Shown: one piece after another, positions 30,101 to 45,100 of the stretch | Position numbering within the stretch: position 1 is the first letter of the stretch | Layout of the letters: every line of letters begins with the position of its first letter | Assembly: GCA_013399875.1 (NCBI GenBank) | Contig: VXAZ01009410.1 | Span: 1-64,000, forward strand | Direction of reading: 5' to 3' | Length of the DNA stretch: 64,000 nucleotides | From: Gymnorhina tibicen | Taxonomy: Eukaryota; Chordata; Aves; Passeriformes; Artamidae | Translations under genes and position numbers: made by a program | The notes under the pieces: generated by a model | What the model was told of the DNA's origin: nothing | What the model saw: the letters and a program-made list of their open reading frames with translations, nothing else | Databases searched by the model: none

Positions 30101-33100
30101 GGTGCCTATTCACTGCAGTGGTATCCTGATTACAATTCAGAATGAGGAATATTAAAATGCCTAGTAAAGATGAAGATTTTTAAATGGGTGTTTTAGCACT
30201 AAAGAGCAATTTTCAGTTTAATTAAACTTGTGTCATGGTGGTCAAATGGCCCTGTCTTTAACTGCAACTCTCAGGTATTAAGATTTAAATGGCAGATATC
30301 TGCTGCTTTGAAGGTAAACACAGGATTTTTCCCCTCACTGAGGACTGGCAGAAGAGGCTCTGAGAAGCATAGTCTTGAATTTAATAGATGGAAAATATAA
30401 ATAATTTAGTCAGCAAACAGACAGTAACAGATAACTGCCAACTGTCACCCGTTAGTATTTAAGGAACAAACATTTGTAAAGTTTTCAAAAGACGGAAAAC
30501 AGCAATGGTACTCCATTATTTAAGACAGCTCTCAATGATGTAAAGCTGTTATTCCAACCTCAACTTGCTTGGGTTCTTCATCTAATTAAACACGATTTAA
30601 GATGCTTCATCCCAAGATTCTTGCAGTAACGGAGCATAGCAACATATGCCCAAGAAGAAGTATTAGCCTTTTGCACAAGCTCATGAGCTACAGCTTTGGA
30701 CTGCAGCTTCCATGTAAAGTCACTGTGACTATCCCATACGTTATACAAGTAGTGGTACCAAACCAACTGCATTTCAATTTGTTCTAGGCAAAAGCAGACA
30801 TCACCTTCGTAACTTTCATCACACCTGATCAGTTAGGCATTAATCTGTTGACTCAGTACAGCTAAAGAAGGAAGTTTGATTGTCCTACTTATACTTCTCC
30901 TTTTCTTGTCTCCTGCTCCACACTTGCACAGTACAGCCCTCCTACTCACACAACTCTGACAACAGTGTTCACTTGATAACTTCATGAGCAACTATAGCTC
31001 ACTATGCCAGTGGAAAACTACACGGTTTCTCTCCCTCTGTCAAGTTCAGTTTTTGATGGGTGAGTCAGAAGTGCATAAAGGACTCTGAAAACTGTTATAC
31101 CTACCATGAGGTAAGCAGCAGGAGCTCACAACAGGGAAAAGAGAACAAGTTTCCCTTCCACTGATATTTAAACTTAATGAAGGGTCATTCAAAAAGTTCC
31201 CAAGTCTAGTTTCTGTTAACAAAATGTAATGACAAGAGGCTAGAGATGTCACTGTGCCGTGCATCATTATTTGTGTTAATGCAACAGATTGATTAATCAT
31301 GTCAATGAAAATTTCTATTTTTTTAAATGAAAATTTTAGATTTTTTGTTTTTTTAGTAACTGCAAAATACACAAATGTGGGCTTTTCCTAAACTTTGAAT
31401 ATTAGGACATTATACCTGAAGTTTCTTCTGTGCTGCTTACGCAATGTTGTTGAGCATCCTGAGTACAAGCTTCATTCTAGAAACAACACAGTTGAAATAA
31501 AACAACTTAGTAAATCTGGGAAATAACTGTAGGAAACAGGAAGAAACAAAGAATGTCAAAAGTTGAAGAGCTAATAAATCTAATCATACCATCATTATTG
31601 CATGTGTCAGTTTTCACTTCTAGCTGTTCTAAGTTGAAGAGTATTAACCTGACATGGACAAGAAACACTGGGGAAATATAAAATTCATATGCAGCTCATT
31701 GTCTGTATTGATGGTTTGTCAAAACAAATTTATACTTCCTACAGCACAACTCCGTCAGAGATGACTCACACAATAAATTGTTCAGTGGCACTAAGAAAGC
31801 AGATTCCTACAACCCTTAACAAACCACTGAGTGCCAAAGGAAAACACCAAGCTCTGCAGCTCATCTATCCCTTCCCTTTCATGGCTTGTCCCTTTGCCAA
31901 AACCAGGAATAATCTACTGCAAGTTACCTTTTCTCATACTCTCTGCCAGGCTTGTAAGAGCCACATCATTCTTGCTTGTTGTTCTAATATGAAATCAGCC
32001 TTGACACATCCGTGCCAAACAAGCTTCTGTGCATCAGCTGTACCACCGTAACTACGTGCTCACTGATCTCAGACAACACTAGAAACCCTGAGGGAACGAA
32101 TGAATCTTTCTCTCACGAAGAAATAAGGTAACTCTCACTTATACTAGAACACGGACACACAAACCACTGCAAAGAAATGGACGTGAAAGACACAGTGCTT
32201 GTCCATGACAATATACATGATGATGATATAAATGATATAGATGTAAGTAAAAATACACAAAATTTGTATATGTCATGTAATAATATGCATATAAAGCTCT
32301 TAAGTGTTTTTTAAATAAATGAGAAAGAGCATGACAAAGGATGCAGTTTGTTTTAAACAAAGCAAATAAAAGTGGTAATGAACATGCTCCATCCAAGCAG
32401 TAACATTTTAACTTCTCTTTAATTTACACAAATGTAACAGGAAGAGGCCACAGTAAATGGATACATAAATCCTAGGTAACTTCTACTATCAAGACTCCTT
32501 AAAACTTGCTCACAATTTTGCTAATGTGTATCACATATTGCTGAAATGTTCTAACAGAGTTTGCAAAGATTAAGTTTGTCTGAAAGACTGTTTGGATATA
32601 CCCCTGCAAAAAATCAAGTTTCATTTACCAGCTGAAGTACCAGGTCTTTAGAACTGGTCAGTATGTTTGCACTGAAAACCTCTTTCTTTACAGAATTTCA
32701 AAAACTGGACACTTCTGGACTGTAATTAAGTTCTTTACCTGAGTCAATTTGACTGGACATATATTGTGCTCAAGAGGACAAGGACTTTGCTCAGGAAGTT
32801 CATCCACAGAACTTGGATTTGGATAATCCTCTAGTCCAAGGTGTGATTTTTCAGGTTTCGGTGATGCAGTTAGAGGTCTTAAATCTCCTGAATTTCCACA
32901 AGCATCTCTTATCTGCTTTTCTGTTCTGCAAGGTATATATCTAGTTAATTTGAAACCAAATGAAGATACCCTGTGCACATGCTAAATTCGTTGTCACAAT
33001 TTATTTAATATGAAGCATATGTAATTATAAGGAAACAAAGCACCTGTTTAAAAACTATATCATTACACTGAACAGAATGCATAATCTTTAAACAGGTCTA

Positions 33101-36100
33101 CATGAAGAATTTCAGGGAAAGGCCTCTGTAACTCAATGGAGACATTTCTGCTGAAAGAAGAACCAAGCAGGAAGCCTTTTAAGCTCCTTAACATTTCTAA
33201 ATGAGTCAACTCCTTAACATTTCCTTGCAGTTTCATGAAAGACAGTTAAGCAGCAAGGTAATTACTAAGTTCTGAAATAGCAAACATAAGTTAATGTTCT
33301 ACCTCCAAAAGCTGTAGCACAACATGCAAGGGGGAAAAACCTAAAGTCTAAACTGTACACTATCTGTATAAACGTACACAGCGTCCGTGAGCACACTGGT
33401 TCCATTACAGTCACATACTACACGTGAACTTCAGCTGCATATTTTAAGAGACAGTAGGAATAAAGTCAGTATTAAGTGATGAGTCTTCCTACCTCTCAGT
33501 TTTGTCTACTTGCTTGGTAAGTTCCATACTTCCAGTTGCAAAGTCATGAAGAACTGAAGAATCATCTGCAGCTGGTCTGATTGGTTCTAGTTCCACCATC
33601 CGCATTTCTGCAGTATCCTTCAGGGTTGTAGGGTCTAAGTTTTAAAAGAAAAAAAATTAAAATTATGTCTTTTCAATCTGCAGGTGTTATACATATTCAT
33701 ATTACTTTTTACATATAACCTTGTATATATAAAAATTTTGTAGTATGTATATATATATCTATATCTATAGATATATATAATATATATTTATGTACGCATA
33801 TACATAAATGTGCACATGTATACTTGTGTCTTATGTAAGTAAGCACATACACATATCTCATCTTACCTTTCATATCTTGTGCATTTTGCCAATGATATGA
33901 AGATAATTAAGAGTTAGAAGACTACCCTTTCTGCAACTGCTTTAAGAATAGAAAACCAGTTCCTTCTATCTCTTCTTCTACTTTTAATGGAAGGAAAAGA
34001 CAGTAATAACAGAAAAAAAGTACACTGTATTGGACCGTATTTCTGTAATTGGCAGTCCAGTAATTTAAGTGCTTTCCAAGTAACTTAATACCTGCAGAAA
34101 ACAACTGCTATTTAAATTTCATTTAATTTTATACTGAAAGGTATACTTATGTATAAAACTATACCAAAAATGGGTACCCTACATTACAACGGTGAGGTAT
34201 CATCTGTGAAAATGAATGGAAAGTGAAGACTTTCAGCTTTGTTTCATTTCATGAATTGATGTGAATCTATCTGAATAACCATTTTCAGAGCCCTAGGATA
34301 AGAAGCAGGCTTACCAGTTTGAATTTGCTCTAGTTGTTCCACAAGTATATTTGTGTTAAGTAACTCCTGCATTATGTTTTCATTGGACCTCAGTATTCCA
34401 GAGATTGGCTCAGGCTCCAGGTGTCCGCCTCCTGTCAGTCTCATACTACTCACCACAGGCAAAGAGCTATCACTGCAAGTAAAAGGAAAAATGTCATCAA
34501 TAGAGTTCTTTATTTTTGACAGTAAAGAGAAAATATAAGGGATATAGGGTAGATCAGACAATGAAGACCTGAAATGCAGGCTGCAGCTGGCAGAGAAGAC
34601 AGAAAGCTATTCGGCAGAATAAAAAAAATAAAAATCATCTGCAAATTGAAACAGACAAGTATGCTGCAAACTAGTATGTTTCCAATGTAAAGGAAGGGGA
34701 AAAAAAAGAAGAATTTAAATGCTTAAATAACAGGAGATCAGAAATCTAATACATATCACATGGTAGTAAGTTCTAGTTTAATAATATAATTAAACTGGAT
34801 GAAAAATGAAGTATCTTTGATTATGATTTTTCAAAGAGTATAAGCTCATAGTTTGTTCAAGCAATCAACAAGTTGAATAGTCTTTCAAATAGTACATGAT
34901 CATCAGCAGACGTTTCTCTGGAAAAGTGTCCAATTAAGCTGTCTTGTAATTCACAAATCCAGAATTATAAAAAAATCAATCACTAAAAACCATAATGATA
35001 GAAGATCAACTGGTTTCTCGCCATCCCTTTGTTCTAAACCTTTGATCTACGCCCCATAGCAGAAGTGACACTTAAGCAATTTGTCTTGGTCTGATTAGCT
35101 GTAGAGAACTTTAGGAAAAAGAGCTTGGTAATTAACAGTGATCCAGTACAACGTAGTCTGCGTATTTTAGTCTCCCCCTGTTCCGCAGGTAAACTTAATT
35201 TCATGAGACAAAAACTAGTCATAGATCCCCAAAATTACAAACACCTCATGAAAGTCATAAGAAGGAGACAAGAGGAGTTTTTGCAGATTACATACCAAAT
35301 TAAGCTTACTAAAGCAAGACTGCTTGCAAATCAATAAAAATGCCAGAACCAACCGAGCAAAAAGTGTCAGAGGATCGCTCTCACTATAAGAAAATGAAGT
35401 AGTAATTTAACCTGGTATCAGTAGCATCCTTCTCTGAATATTCTTCTACACCTATTCTTGTGCCAGTGATTTGATTCTCTACATTGATGTTGTTTCCATC
35501 CTCAGAAGGCAGCAACTCCTTGACAGAAGTGTCTGAAGCAAGTAAATACTGACTAGAAGTTCTGTTTTCTTTGGAGTAGGGATGAGTTACAAGGCTATCA
35601 GCCATGTCCAAGTCATCTTGAGCAAGTGCCATGTGTGTCTGTTCTGGTTATAACAATAAACAGAATGGGAAAACTTAATTTAAAACACTCAGGTTTGGCA
35701 TGTATATAAAGCTATATAACTTCAAGCCTCATTTAACACAGTTTGTATTCTCCAAAGACGCAGATTCAAATCCCAGATAAGTACAGTCCTCAGGGAACAC
35801 TTTTGGTAGTAAGAACACAAAAACTAACATTCAACCAATGAAAGCAGATAATAAATGCTACACAAAATCTATAAAACCCAGGTAATTTCACATTGCATCT
35901 AGTTAGGGTGAAAAGGCTATGCTTCACATTAAAGCTCAGAAAAGATCACTGGAAATTACAGTCATTTAAGCTTGACTCCTTTCTTTTGTCCACTTTATGT
36001 GACCAGATCAATTCAAACATGTGCTTCCTAAAACAGATCCTAGAAACAACTTTCTAGCACTGATGCAGTTGGCAGTATTCAGTAGGGTGCCTGCCTTTTT

Positions 36101-39100
36101 CCAGCCACTCTGCATTGGCTAGACTATGTGTTACAGTGCAACAGGACTAAAAGCATAAAAGATTCTTGACCTCCTGCTATGCAGCAGCATATAGAAGAGC
36201 TTTGCAGCCACTGCTCCATCCCTCTTTCTGGCAGACCCAGAAAGCATGAGAGCAAGGCTTTGTCCCATAAATCAGATCATACCTTCAGAGCTTGTTTTTA
36301 ACTGGAAATTTGGATCACCCATTGCAAGTAAAGTCATAGCAGCTTCCGTGCTTCCATCGTTAATTCCTGTGAAGTTGTACATACACATTAAAAATCACGA
36401 GCACATTAACCAGAAATCCACTTAAGCCATATTCAAAAAGTATTTGACACTACCACCAATACAGGGAAGCACATATTTTTTAAATTGACCTTATTTATGG
36501 ATCAAAATGCTTGTAGACAAGCAGCCATTCTCATCCAGCAAATTCAAACTACTGTTAAAACACTGAGCAGCAACGTGACAGTCTTTAATGGTGTACTGTA
36601 TACAGGTGGCAAGGTGTTGTCAGCAGGGGGGCTGCCTTGGACACAGCCAGTCCCAGCTGACCCACTGCAGGACACAGCTGAGCCTGTCAGTCAAGATGGT
36701 GGCACCTTTGGGAAACATATTTTAAGAAAGGGGAAAATGTATATATTGGTAGCAAGTTAACAGGAAATACATGAGCAAGATTGTTTCATATCTACCTTTC
36801 TCCACATCTGGATTCTCATGTATGGTTGTCTCCTTAAATACAAAGAAAAACAGTATCAAAGTTCTATATAAAATAACTCTGTAATTTTTATTTAAAGCTC
36901 ACACATAAATTCTGTGCCGACAGGTTACCCTGGTTCTAAGGCTAACAATATTTACTTACATAGTTCTCTCATAGCCATGCCTCATATCTGTGTGGGACAG
37001 GTATCAGTCTAATAAGCTACAGTTTCATTCAGAGATGGCAACAAGAGACTGTTGAAATAGCTTTGTATGAACTATGACACAAACAAAAGACATTGTTACA
37101 GCTGTTGAGGTACTTACTTTTTCTTCCCTCTGTATGACTAGTTGGACAGATGCACAAGAAAGACTTTCAGCATCAGTAGCCACCTGCACATCTGGGATAG
37201 TCACCGGTATTTCCAGCTGTAAAAGTAATTTTACAGGTATTTCAGTTCATCAGACGCAATCTATCAAATGCAAATTTTTATAAATCTCACATATTTAACA
37301 GATGTTCACCATCTAGAGGGATCCTCTGCAAAAATCATACCTTCTGATTTGAGAAGGAAGCAGCGGTATGAACAGGAGGCAGAACTGGTAGTGCTACCTG
37401 TAGCTAAGTAAAAAGCATCAGACAACCTAAGGCCTTGTTTCTAGTCACTCATTTCTCCACCAAATTAAGTTATGCAACTGAGATCTTTTATGGTGACTGT
37501 TTACCTCAAATGGGTTTTGTTAATTTTCACTCTTTTTCTGCTTTTTAAATCTTCAGGAAGGAAAAACATTTCACACTTATTTCCAAAGCCAGATAAGGAA
37601 TAGGCATACAGACACATAGAAACACACCCACTCACCATTTTACCTATTTTTGTTTCTTCTTCAGCACTGTGTTTTATTGAGAACTTCAGACATTTGACAT
37701 TTTCAGAAATGAGGACTTGAAATTTGACAGAAAGATTACGATATTTCCAGGGAAGTTCTTACAAAAAACACTGCTCAATCTGGGCTGCTCTCAAAGGCTT
37801 GTACTTTTTACAGATACTTTTAACTGACCTATTTGAATTTTACAACAGCTGGGTCCTCGGGTCCTCTAACCATATCCCTCACTAGTACTCCTGTCTCCTA
37901 AGTGTTAAACCATCCAACTTGGTTGTCATCCCCACACATAATATATATTCCACATCTCTGAAATCAGAGATTCAGCAAAAGTCTCCATGCAGCAACTTTT
38001 ATTATTCTAGAGACCTCTTGGTGTTTTGACTGAGCTTTAAATTATTCTGCTGTTTCACCTGGAGAAAGGAACAGTGTGATTAATTCAGGAGTCAATAAAA
38101 AGCAGGATTTCAGCGGGCAAAGAGAGGAAGAGGACTAGCAGTAGTAGCAAGCAAAAAAGCACTAGAAAGCAAAAACCACTGAAGTGAATGAAAAGGAGGA
38201 ATGACAGGGAAAAAAATAGAAAAATGTCTATGCCTTTGAACACAATTCCTTCCAAGGCCTTGAACAGAGTCCACTGTTCCCAAACCTCTACAGTTCCCTG
38301 ATGTCAAAAAATGTATGCCATTCCACCTCTGGTGATTGGTCTAAGTAGATACAATACCATGTGTTGCCACAGTGTTACACACTAAAGTTTAATACAGTAT
38401 AAGGGAGTGATAGCCATATATTTATCAAAGAACAGAGAGAGAAGCTGTGGCTAATAAGGATGTACTGGATAGTGTAAGACCTGGGCATGATACAAATGGT
38501 ATGAAATAAAGAGTGAAGATTGTACTGGGCATGGCTGGGATGTATATGCTTTGTTTTGGATTTATAACTACAACAGTGCTGGTAACACACCAGTGTTTTT
38601 GCTATTCTTGCACAATGTCAAAGCTTGTTTCCTATTCTTTTACCCAGCAAGGAGGCCAGGGGTTAAGCAAGAAGTCAGGAGAGCACACAGCTAGGATAGC
38701 TGACCCAAATTGAACAAAGGGCAATTCTGTATCATATGATAACATGCTCAACAAGAAAAGCTCAGGGAAAGGATGGAGAAGAGGAGGCCACTTGTGGTTA
38801 GGGGATTTGTCTTCCAAAGTTACTCTTACACAGATTGAGGCCCTGCTTTCCAGGAAGTAACCTGACAATGGAAAGTAGCAAAAAATTCCTTATTTTGCTT
38901 TTTATTTACATGCCACATTTTCCTTCATGTATGTAACTGTCTTTATATCAATAGAGAAATCAGAAGATTTCCCCTTCTTAAGTAAGACCCTCCTTCTCAT
39001 TTCTCCTTGTCCCACAGGAAAAGGGAATAAGCACGCAGATGTCTGTGTCTGGCTGCTGGTCAGGTCAGCCTACCTGATGGTTACAAGTTTCTTGGCAAGG

Positions 39101-42100
39101 GGGGCATGACATACAGAAACATTTTTGTCATACCCTCATTTCCTAAATTCAAATATGAAATTGAAGTGCTCCATTAGATCCATCTTGGGCCTCAAAACAC
39201 ATGGATAAGCATTGAGTCTGGGCCTATATTCAATCCCAGTAAACAAACTGGTGAGTACCCTGCAGACCTATATACAGTTTGCAAACATAATTACATAATT
39301 GGATTTTAGGCTGATGCAGTATTAAGTTCAAAACCAAGTGTATGTGCCAAGTAACATCCCTGCTACTCTCAACACCATTCTTCAACTCGGATAAAACCCA
39401 AATACTCAGAGATACAAATAGAATAAAATCTTTTAAAACAATCAAAACAAAACTACATATGCAGAATGCAGCTACACAATACCTCCTCCATGGTTTCCTG
39501 TATCTGCACGGGAATTGGTTTTGGAGATCGAAGACCTATAGGAACAAACGCTGGAGCCCTGTTTACTTCCTCTGGTGCAAAGCATTCATCTTCATCATCA
39601 AGCTCAAAGTCATCTCCCTCTGCATCCTCCTCCTCTTGAGAAGCCCGAAGGGTGACAAAGGTTATCTTTGAACTTCTGGGTTCCTTCCCGGATTTTCTTC
39701 TCTGTGTAGTTTTCAAACTTTTGCCTCTGGTAACACCTACTGTAGCACCTTGCCTTTGATTCCCCTTCTCACTGCAATCAGCTTTACATTCAGAGGCAGA
39801 AGAAGTAGCAGCTTTTGGCTCCAACACATGTTCTGGCAGTGCCGTCCGTTTTGATCTCCTGAACTGCCCTCTGAAGTACAGAACAAAAACAATGAAGTCC
39901 AAGACATTCTAAAAAGAGGGATACTACCAATCAAAACAAACTCAATTTAAAAAAAAGTTATCATTGTAACCAACAACACAAACTATTTACTTCTTAATAG
40001 TGACAAATAAGCATTTAATCAGAAATTTAATTTCTTCCTGTGTACATAAAGTACTGATTGTAAATGTGTATTAAGCAGTTTCAGAATTCCAGAAATCTTC
40101 ACAATTAAACTTGCACGATACAGAATTCTTTGATTAGAAAAGTACGGAATAATTTTAATTTTGAGGGATGTGGAAGTCACATAGTTTTTAAGTCATGGGA
40201 ACACTTGCGGTCTTTTGCTAAAGCTACACTTGCAAGCCCCAAACGATGCTACTTTAGTTGATCAGACTATTGTTTACAAACTGAAACTGTTAGATGATAA
40301 CTACTTATCTGCTTTGGTTTCTCAGACAGCATTCTCTTCACTAATCAGTTAACTACTGTTTCCTTCCTCAAAATCATGGGCACAACGACTGTGAGTATCA
40401 AAAGTAATTAAAAACTTTCCCCCCAAAACATCCTCCTTGGTAAACTGGTGGGGAGTGGAACCAAATGGCAGCAGAAGACACTTCTAGCACAAAGTTTCTC
40501 TTTAGGTTAATCCCACAATCCCTGTGCCCCCAAATATGGGAACTCTCAAGTCCTCCCCTATAAAATCAGGAATTTCTGTTGAAACCATGGGATGGATTCG
40601 TCAGAGTGCTGGCTGTGTTCACTTCATGACAATACAGGCAGGGAAAGAGACATAGGGATATCTGCACACATCTGCTAAATTCAGATGGAAGCCACAAGAA
40701 CTGACATGCTGCATGCACTCATGTAACACATGGCAGTACTATGGCCAATAATTATCAATCAGTTGAGTTTACAAACCAAAACAGTTGTTTTACCTTGTGA
40801 GATTGTCTGAATGTTTTTCCTGAGAGGCAGAAATCTGAGAATCATCATCTTGTTCTACCTGACTCTCCCTCTCTGACGATATCCCTGGAGACTGGAGTGT
40901 AATGTCCTGCCTGATTCTCTTACAAGATGTTTCTTCAACATTCTCTGCAAAATTGTGTTTCCTTGCAGCTTCTGAGAAGGATCCAGCTTCCACTGTATTA
41001 CTGGAATTTTGCTAAACAGAGGAGATAATTACGACCATATTAAGTGCCAAACATTTATAACTGGTTTTGTTGACTTAAAGAACTTAGTTTGGGGATCTTG
41101 AGAATGTGCCCAGCTGTCATCTCTGATAACTTAGGACATTTTTCCTCATTGTCTTTAACTTTGTGCTCTACAGCAGAGGTGTCATTAACTGGCATTATCT
41201 ATGATGCCTGAATTCCCAGTGCTGCTGGTAGTTAATAGACCAAGACCATGCTCAATTTATCAAAACTACCAGCTTTTTAGAAGCTGGAAAGATGAATAAT
41301 TTTCTAAAATTATCTATAATTTAAAGAACAATTTGCAGAAAGGAAATTTTTTTTTTCTGCCTTGGGAACAAACTAGGAAGATATATATACCTCATATAAA
41401 AGCATTTAAATATTGTTCAACATATACACAGACAAACGTCAGCAACCACAGTTCATCAATTATGGACACTCAGCAAAAATAATATGTTAACTAGAAGATT
41501 TTAGTCATCCATATAGAAAATAGGGAACACCACATAAACTTGACTCAGTTACCACAGCTTTAGACAGAGATGGAACTAGTCTGGGCTAAGTTAGGCCAGA
41601 GCAAATTCAAGGTCTGAACTCTGTTCATACTCATTTTAATTTCTAAGTATACTAACACAGATTTTAGATAGTACCTGAAGTTAGTTAACTGCCTTATTTT
41701 CCATTGTTCAATGACTAACAAACAGTAAATTACTTTTTAACAGTGTTAGCATGTATTTATTATGATGCAAATTTCTGACCATATAAACCTTAGAACTTAA
41801 GACAATAGCGTATATTAAATATTTCCACAGTTTTTAGATTCTAAGTCCATTTATTCAGCATAATTTCCAATAATGAATTTTAAAAAAGTTCAAAAATTCA
41901 CATTAACCTTTTCCAGCTATATAATGTATTTCTGTGCTAGCTATGGTTCTAAGAATTTGGGCAAAAGGATTGAGGTATAACTGGCTCAAAATACATGATC
42001 AGCACTTACCATTGATACACCTGTTTTTAATAACACTGAACACTCTTCTTCATTTGTGCTCTCAGTGTTGTCCTCTTCTCCGTTTTCACCTTCTTCAGGA

Positions 42101-45100
42101 TAATCTCTTTTCCTAGTAAGTCTCTTTAGGTCTGGCCTTGGGTTCCAATGGGGTTCCCTTGCTCTCTGTTCACTTTCTTCTCCAGAACTTAATTTATCAC
42201 TGGACCTATAAAAATATGTTTCAACTTTTACTTCTGAAGAACTACAAAGTACACTCTATAAGCTTGGCTTACTATCAGATATTTAATACTTCCAGCTAGA
42301 AATGAACTTGTGTTTTGAATTTTTATTTGCTTAGTTGGTTACATGTAAAAAAACATAAAGGAAGAAAAAAACATTGCAAAAAGGAGGTAATTCATCTGCA
42401 GCGGTTCACCTTCCTGATCACTTTTGGGAAAAAATTTTGGAAGGAAAACAAAAGTCAGAGAGAGTAAAAAGTGTCAGCTATACCAACACAGGACTCCAAA
42501 ATTAAGCAGCCATAGGAATATTATATTCACTAATTCCAGTGCTAAACATTCTATTGCTTTCAAAAAGGATACAATTCTTACATCTGTTCAAACACATTCA
42601 GATCAGGAAGACAGAAATCTTGGCCTTCTTAAACTCATGACTTGAGAAAAAGAGACTAAGAGTAATCCAGACGACTACCGTTTAGTCAACCTGATCTCAG
42701 TCCCTGAGAAAGTGATGGAGCAAATAAACCTGGAAACTACTTCCAGACACATGAAAAACAACCTAACTTGGAATAGTCAGCATTATTTTTTGGGGAAGTT
42801 ATGGCTGATCAACTTGATAACATCTTTCAAGGAAATGACTGGCTTAATAAATGAAGGGAGAGCAGTCAGTAGTGTCTGCCTTGACTCCAGTAAGGCTTGT
42901 AACACTGTTGAACACCGTCTCTTCTAATGTGCTTGTAAGGGAGCTGATGAAGTATGGACTGAAAGTGAACTAAAAATTGACTTGTCAGGTTCCAAGGTTT
43001 GCGATCAGTGACACAAACTCCAGTTGGAGACCAATAACCAACAGTACGCCCTGTGGGTCAATAATGTGTCAAATCCTGTCCAGTATCTCCACAAATGATC
43101 TGGATGATGGGGCAGGCTGTAACCTCAGCAAGTTTACACATCAGGCAGATCTGGAAGGAATTGCTGAGACACCCAAAGGTTGTGCTGGCCTCCAGAGGGA
43201 CCTGGAGAGGCTGGAGAAATGGGCTGACAGGAACCTCATGAAGTTCAGCAAGGGAAGATGCAAAGTCCTGCGTCAGGGGAGGAGCAACCCAAGGCACCAG
43301 CACGTGCTGCAAGCCACCCAGATGGAAAGCAGCTTTGCAGAAAAGAACCTGGCTGTCGTGGTGGTCTCCGAGCTGAACCAGGAAGGTGCTGTGGCTGCAC
43401 AAACAGCTAATGGCGTCCTGGGCTGCAGCAGCAGAAGCGTTGCCAGCAGGCCGAGGGAGGTGATCCTTGCCCCTCATTCAGCACTGATGAAGCCACTTGG
43501 AGAACTGACCAGTTCTGGGTGCCCTGGTAGGAGACACCTGGACACACTGGAGACAGCCCCTCAAAGGGTCACACAGATGGTAAAGGGGTGGAAGCACCTC
43601 TCCTACACCAAGAGGCTGAAGGAGCAGGAACTGTTCAACCTGGAGAGACGGCTCAGAGGGATCTCTTCAACAGTTACACAAAAACCCAAGGGGAGGGCGC
43701 AAACAGGACAGAGCCAGGCTCTTTCCAGGGGTGCCCAGGGACAGGACAAGAGACAATGGGCAAACAATGCAAGACAGGAGGTTCCTTCTGAACACCAGGA
43801 AATCCTGTTTCACTGTGAGGGTTACCAAGCACTGGCACAGGCTGCCTAGAGGGACTGTGGAGTCTTCACCCTTGGCAAGATTCAAAAGCTGTCTTGGACA
43901 CAGTATCGGGCAACCAGTTCCAAGTGGCTTGACTGGGGGGTTGGACCAGAAGACTTCTAGCAGACCCTTCTACACTCAACCATTCAGTGAGTCACCATCA
44001 TAGAAGACAAGAAGACTGTGAAGTAAGGCCCTTATCTTGTTAGCACAAAGACTCTGGGATGTGATTTCAACGTAATTTATGGAAGAGACTTCAGAAAACA
44101 GCAAAATAAATTTATTTGAGACTGCTCTGTATTAGTTAAGACTGAGCAAAAGGTAGATTATATCATAACCCAGGTGTAAATAGCACCATCTGTCTCATAC
44201 TGCACACACATAAAAAGCATCATTACATGAAGTTCTCCGACTGGAAAGAAAAATTGAAGACACTCAGAATATATCTTACAGAAACATAAAATGAGCTTGC
44301 TGTCTACTTGCTACTTCTCAATTACAAGGGAGTGCAAATGGCACTTGCCAGGCATTTTCCATGCAAATGGCACATTCATGGTGCACCGTACCCCAAGAAT
44401 TTATTACTGAGAAATTCAGACAGCTAAACGCTGATTACTTAATTCTACTCTCACTCATGAAGTAGCTTTTAAAAAGGAAAACAGCCTTGAAAATAATCCT
44501 GTAATCCTGTTAAAAACTCTTATATTACTTAAGAATGCCACCTAGTGACTTTTACAACATACATTAGAGAACAACTAGTACAGCTCAGAGCCTGTGCTTC
44601 CAAAAGGAAGTGCTGTATGAAAACAACTGGACAAATGCAAAAAGTTTTTGAAGTACTGTCATGTCTTAACCCCGGCTGATAAATAAGTGCCATGCCATCA
44701 GTCAGTCTCCAAACCACAGGGAGGAGAAGAATTGGAAAGAAAAAGTAAACCTTGTGGGTTTAGGTAAGAACAGTTTAATAATCAAAACAAAGTAAAATAT
44801 AAAATAATGAAAAGGAGAGGCAGACAGAGGGGAATAAAATGCAAGGGAAACAAGTAATGCACAATTGGTTACTGCTTGCTAACTGATGCCCACCAGCCCG
44901 TCCCCAAGCAGTGTTCAGCAGCCCCTGGCCAATTTCCTCCACGTGTAATGTTCCATGGTATGGAATATCCCTTTGGCCAGTTCAGATCAGCTGTCCTCAG
45001 TGTGCTCCCTCCCAGCTGCTTGTGCACCTGCACACTGGCAGACCATGAGACACTGAAAAATCCTCAACTCAGGGTAAGCACTGCTCAGCAACAACTAAAA

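Larger units (their letters stand above)
26362..35411 (-). other. BDP1 introns between w27 and w35, no elements seen
   Basis: This stretch alternates exons w28 to w34 with introns of 0.6-1.5 kb. Apart from the TA-rich microsatellite at 33,720-33,800, the introns are AT-rich single-copy-looking sequence with no recognised repeat or gene. A plus-strand 120-codon frame at 31,689-32,051 looks accidental. Confidence 0.65.

Noticed and set aside
31689..32051. Plus-strand 120-codon frame in a BDP1 intron
   Set aside because: No recognisable domain or codon pattern; composition fits a chance frame.
43058..43477. Minus-strand 139-codon frame (and its twin at 58,074-58,463)
   Set aside because: Antisense of CR1 ORF2; both copies share it because the CR1 cores are near identical.
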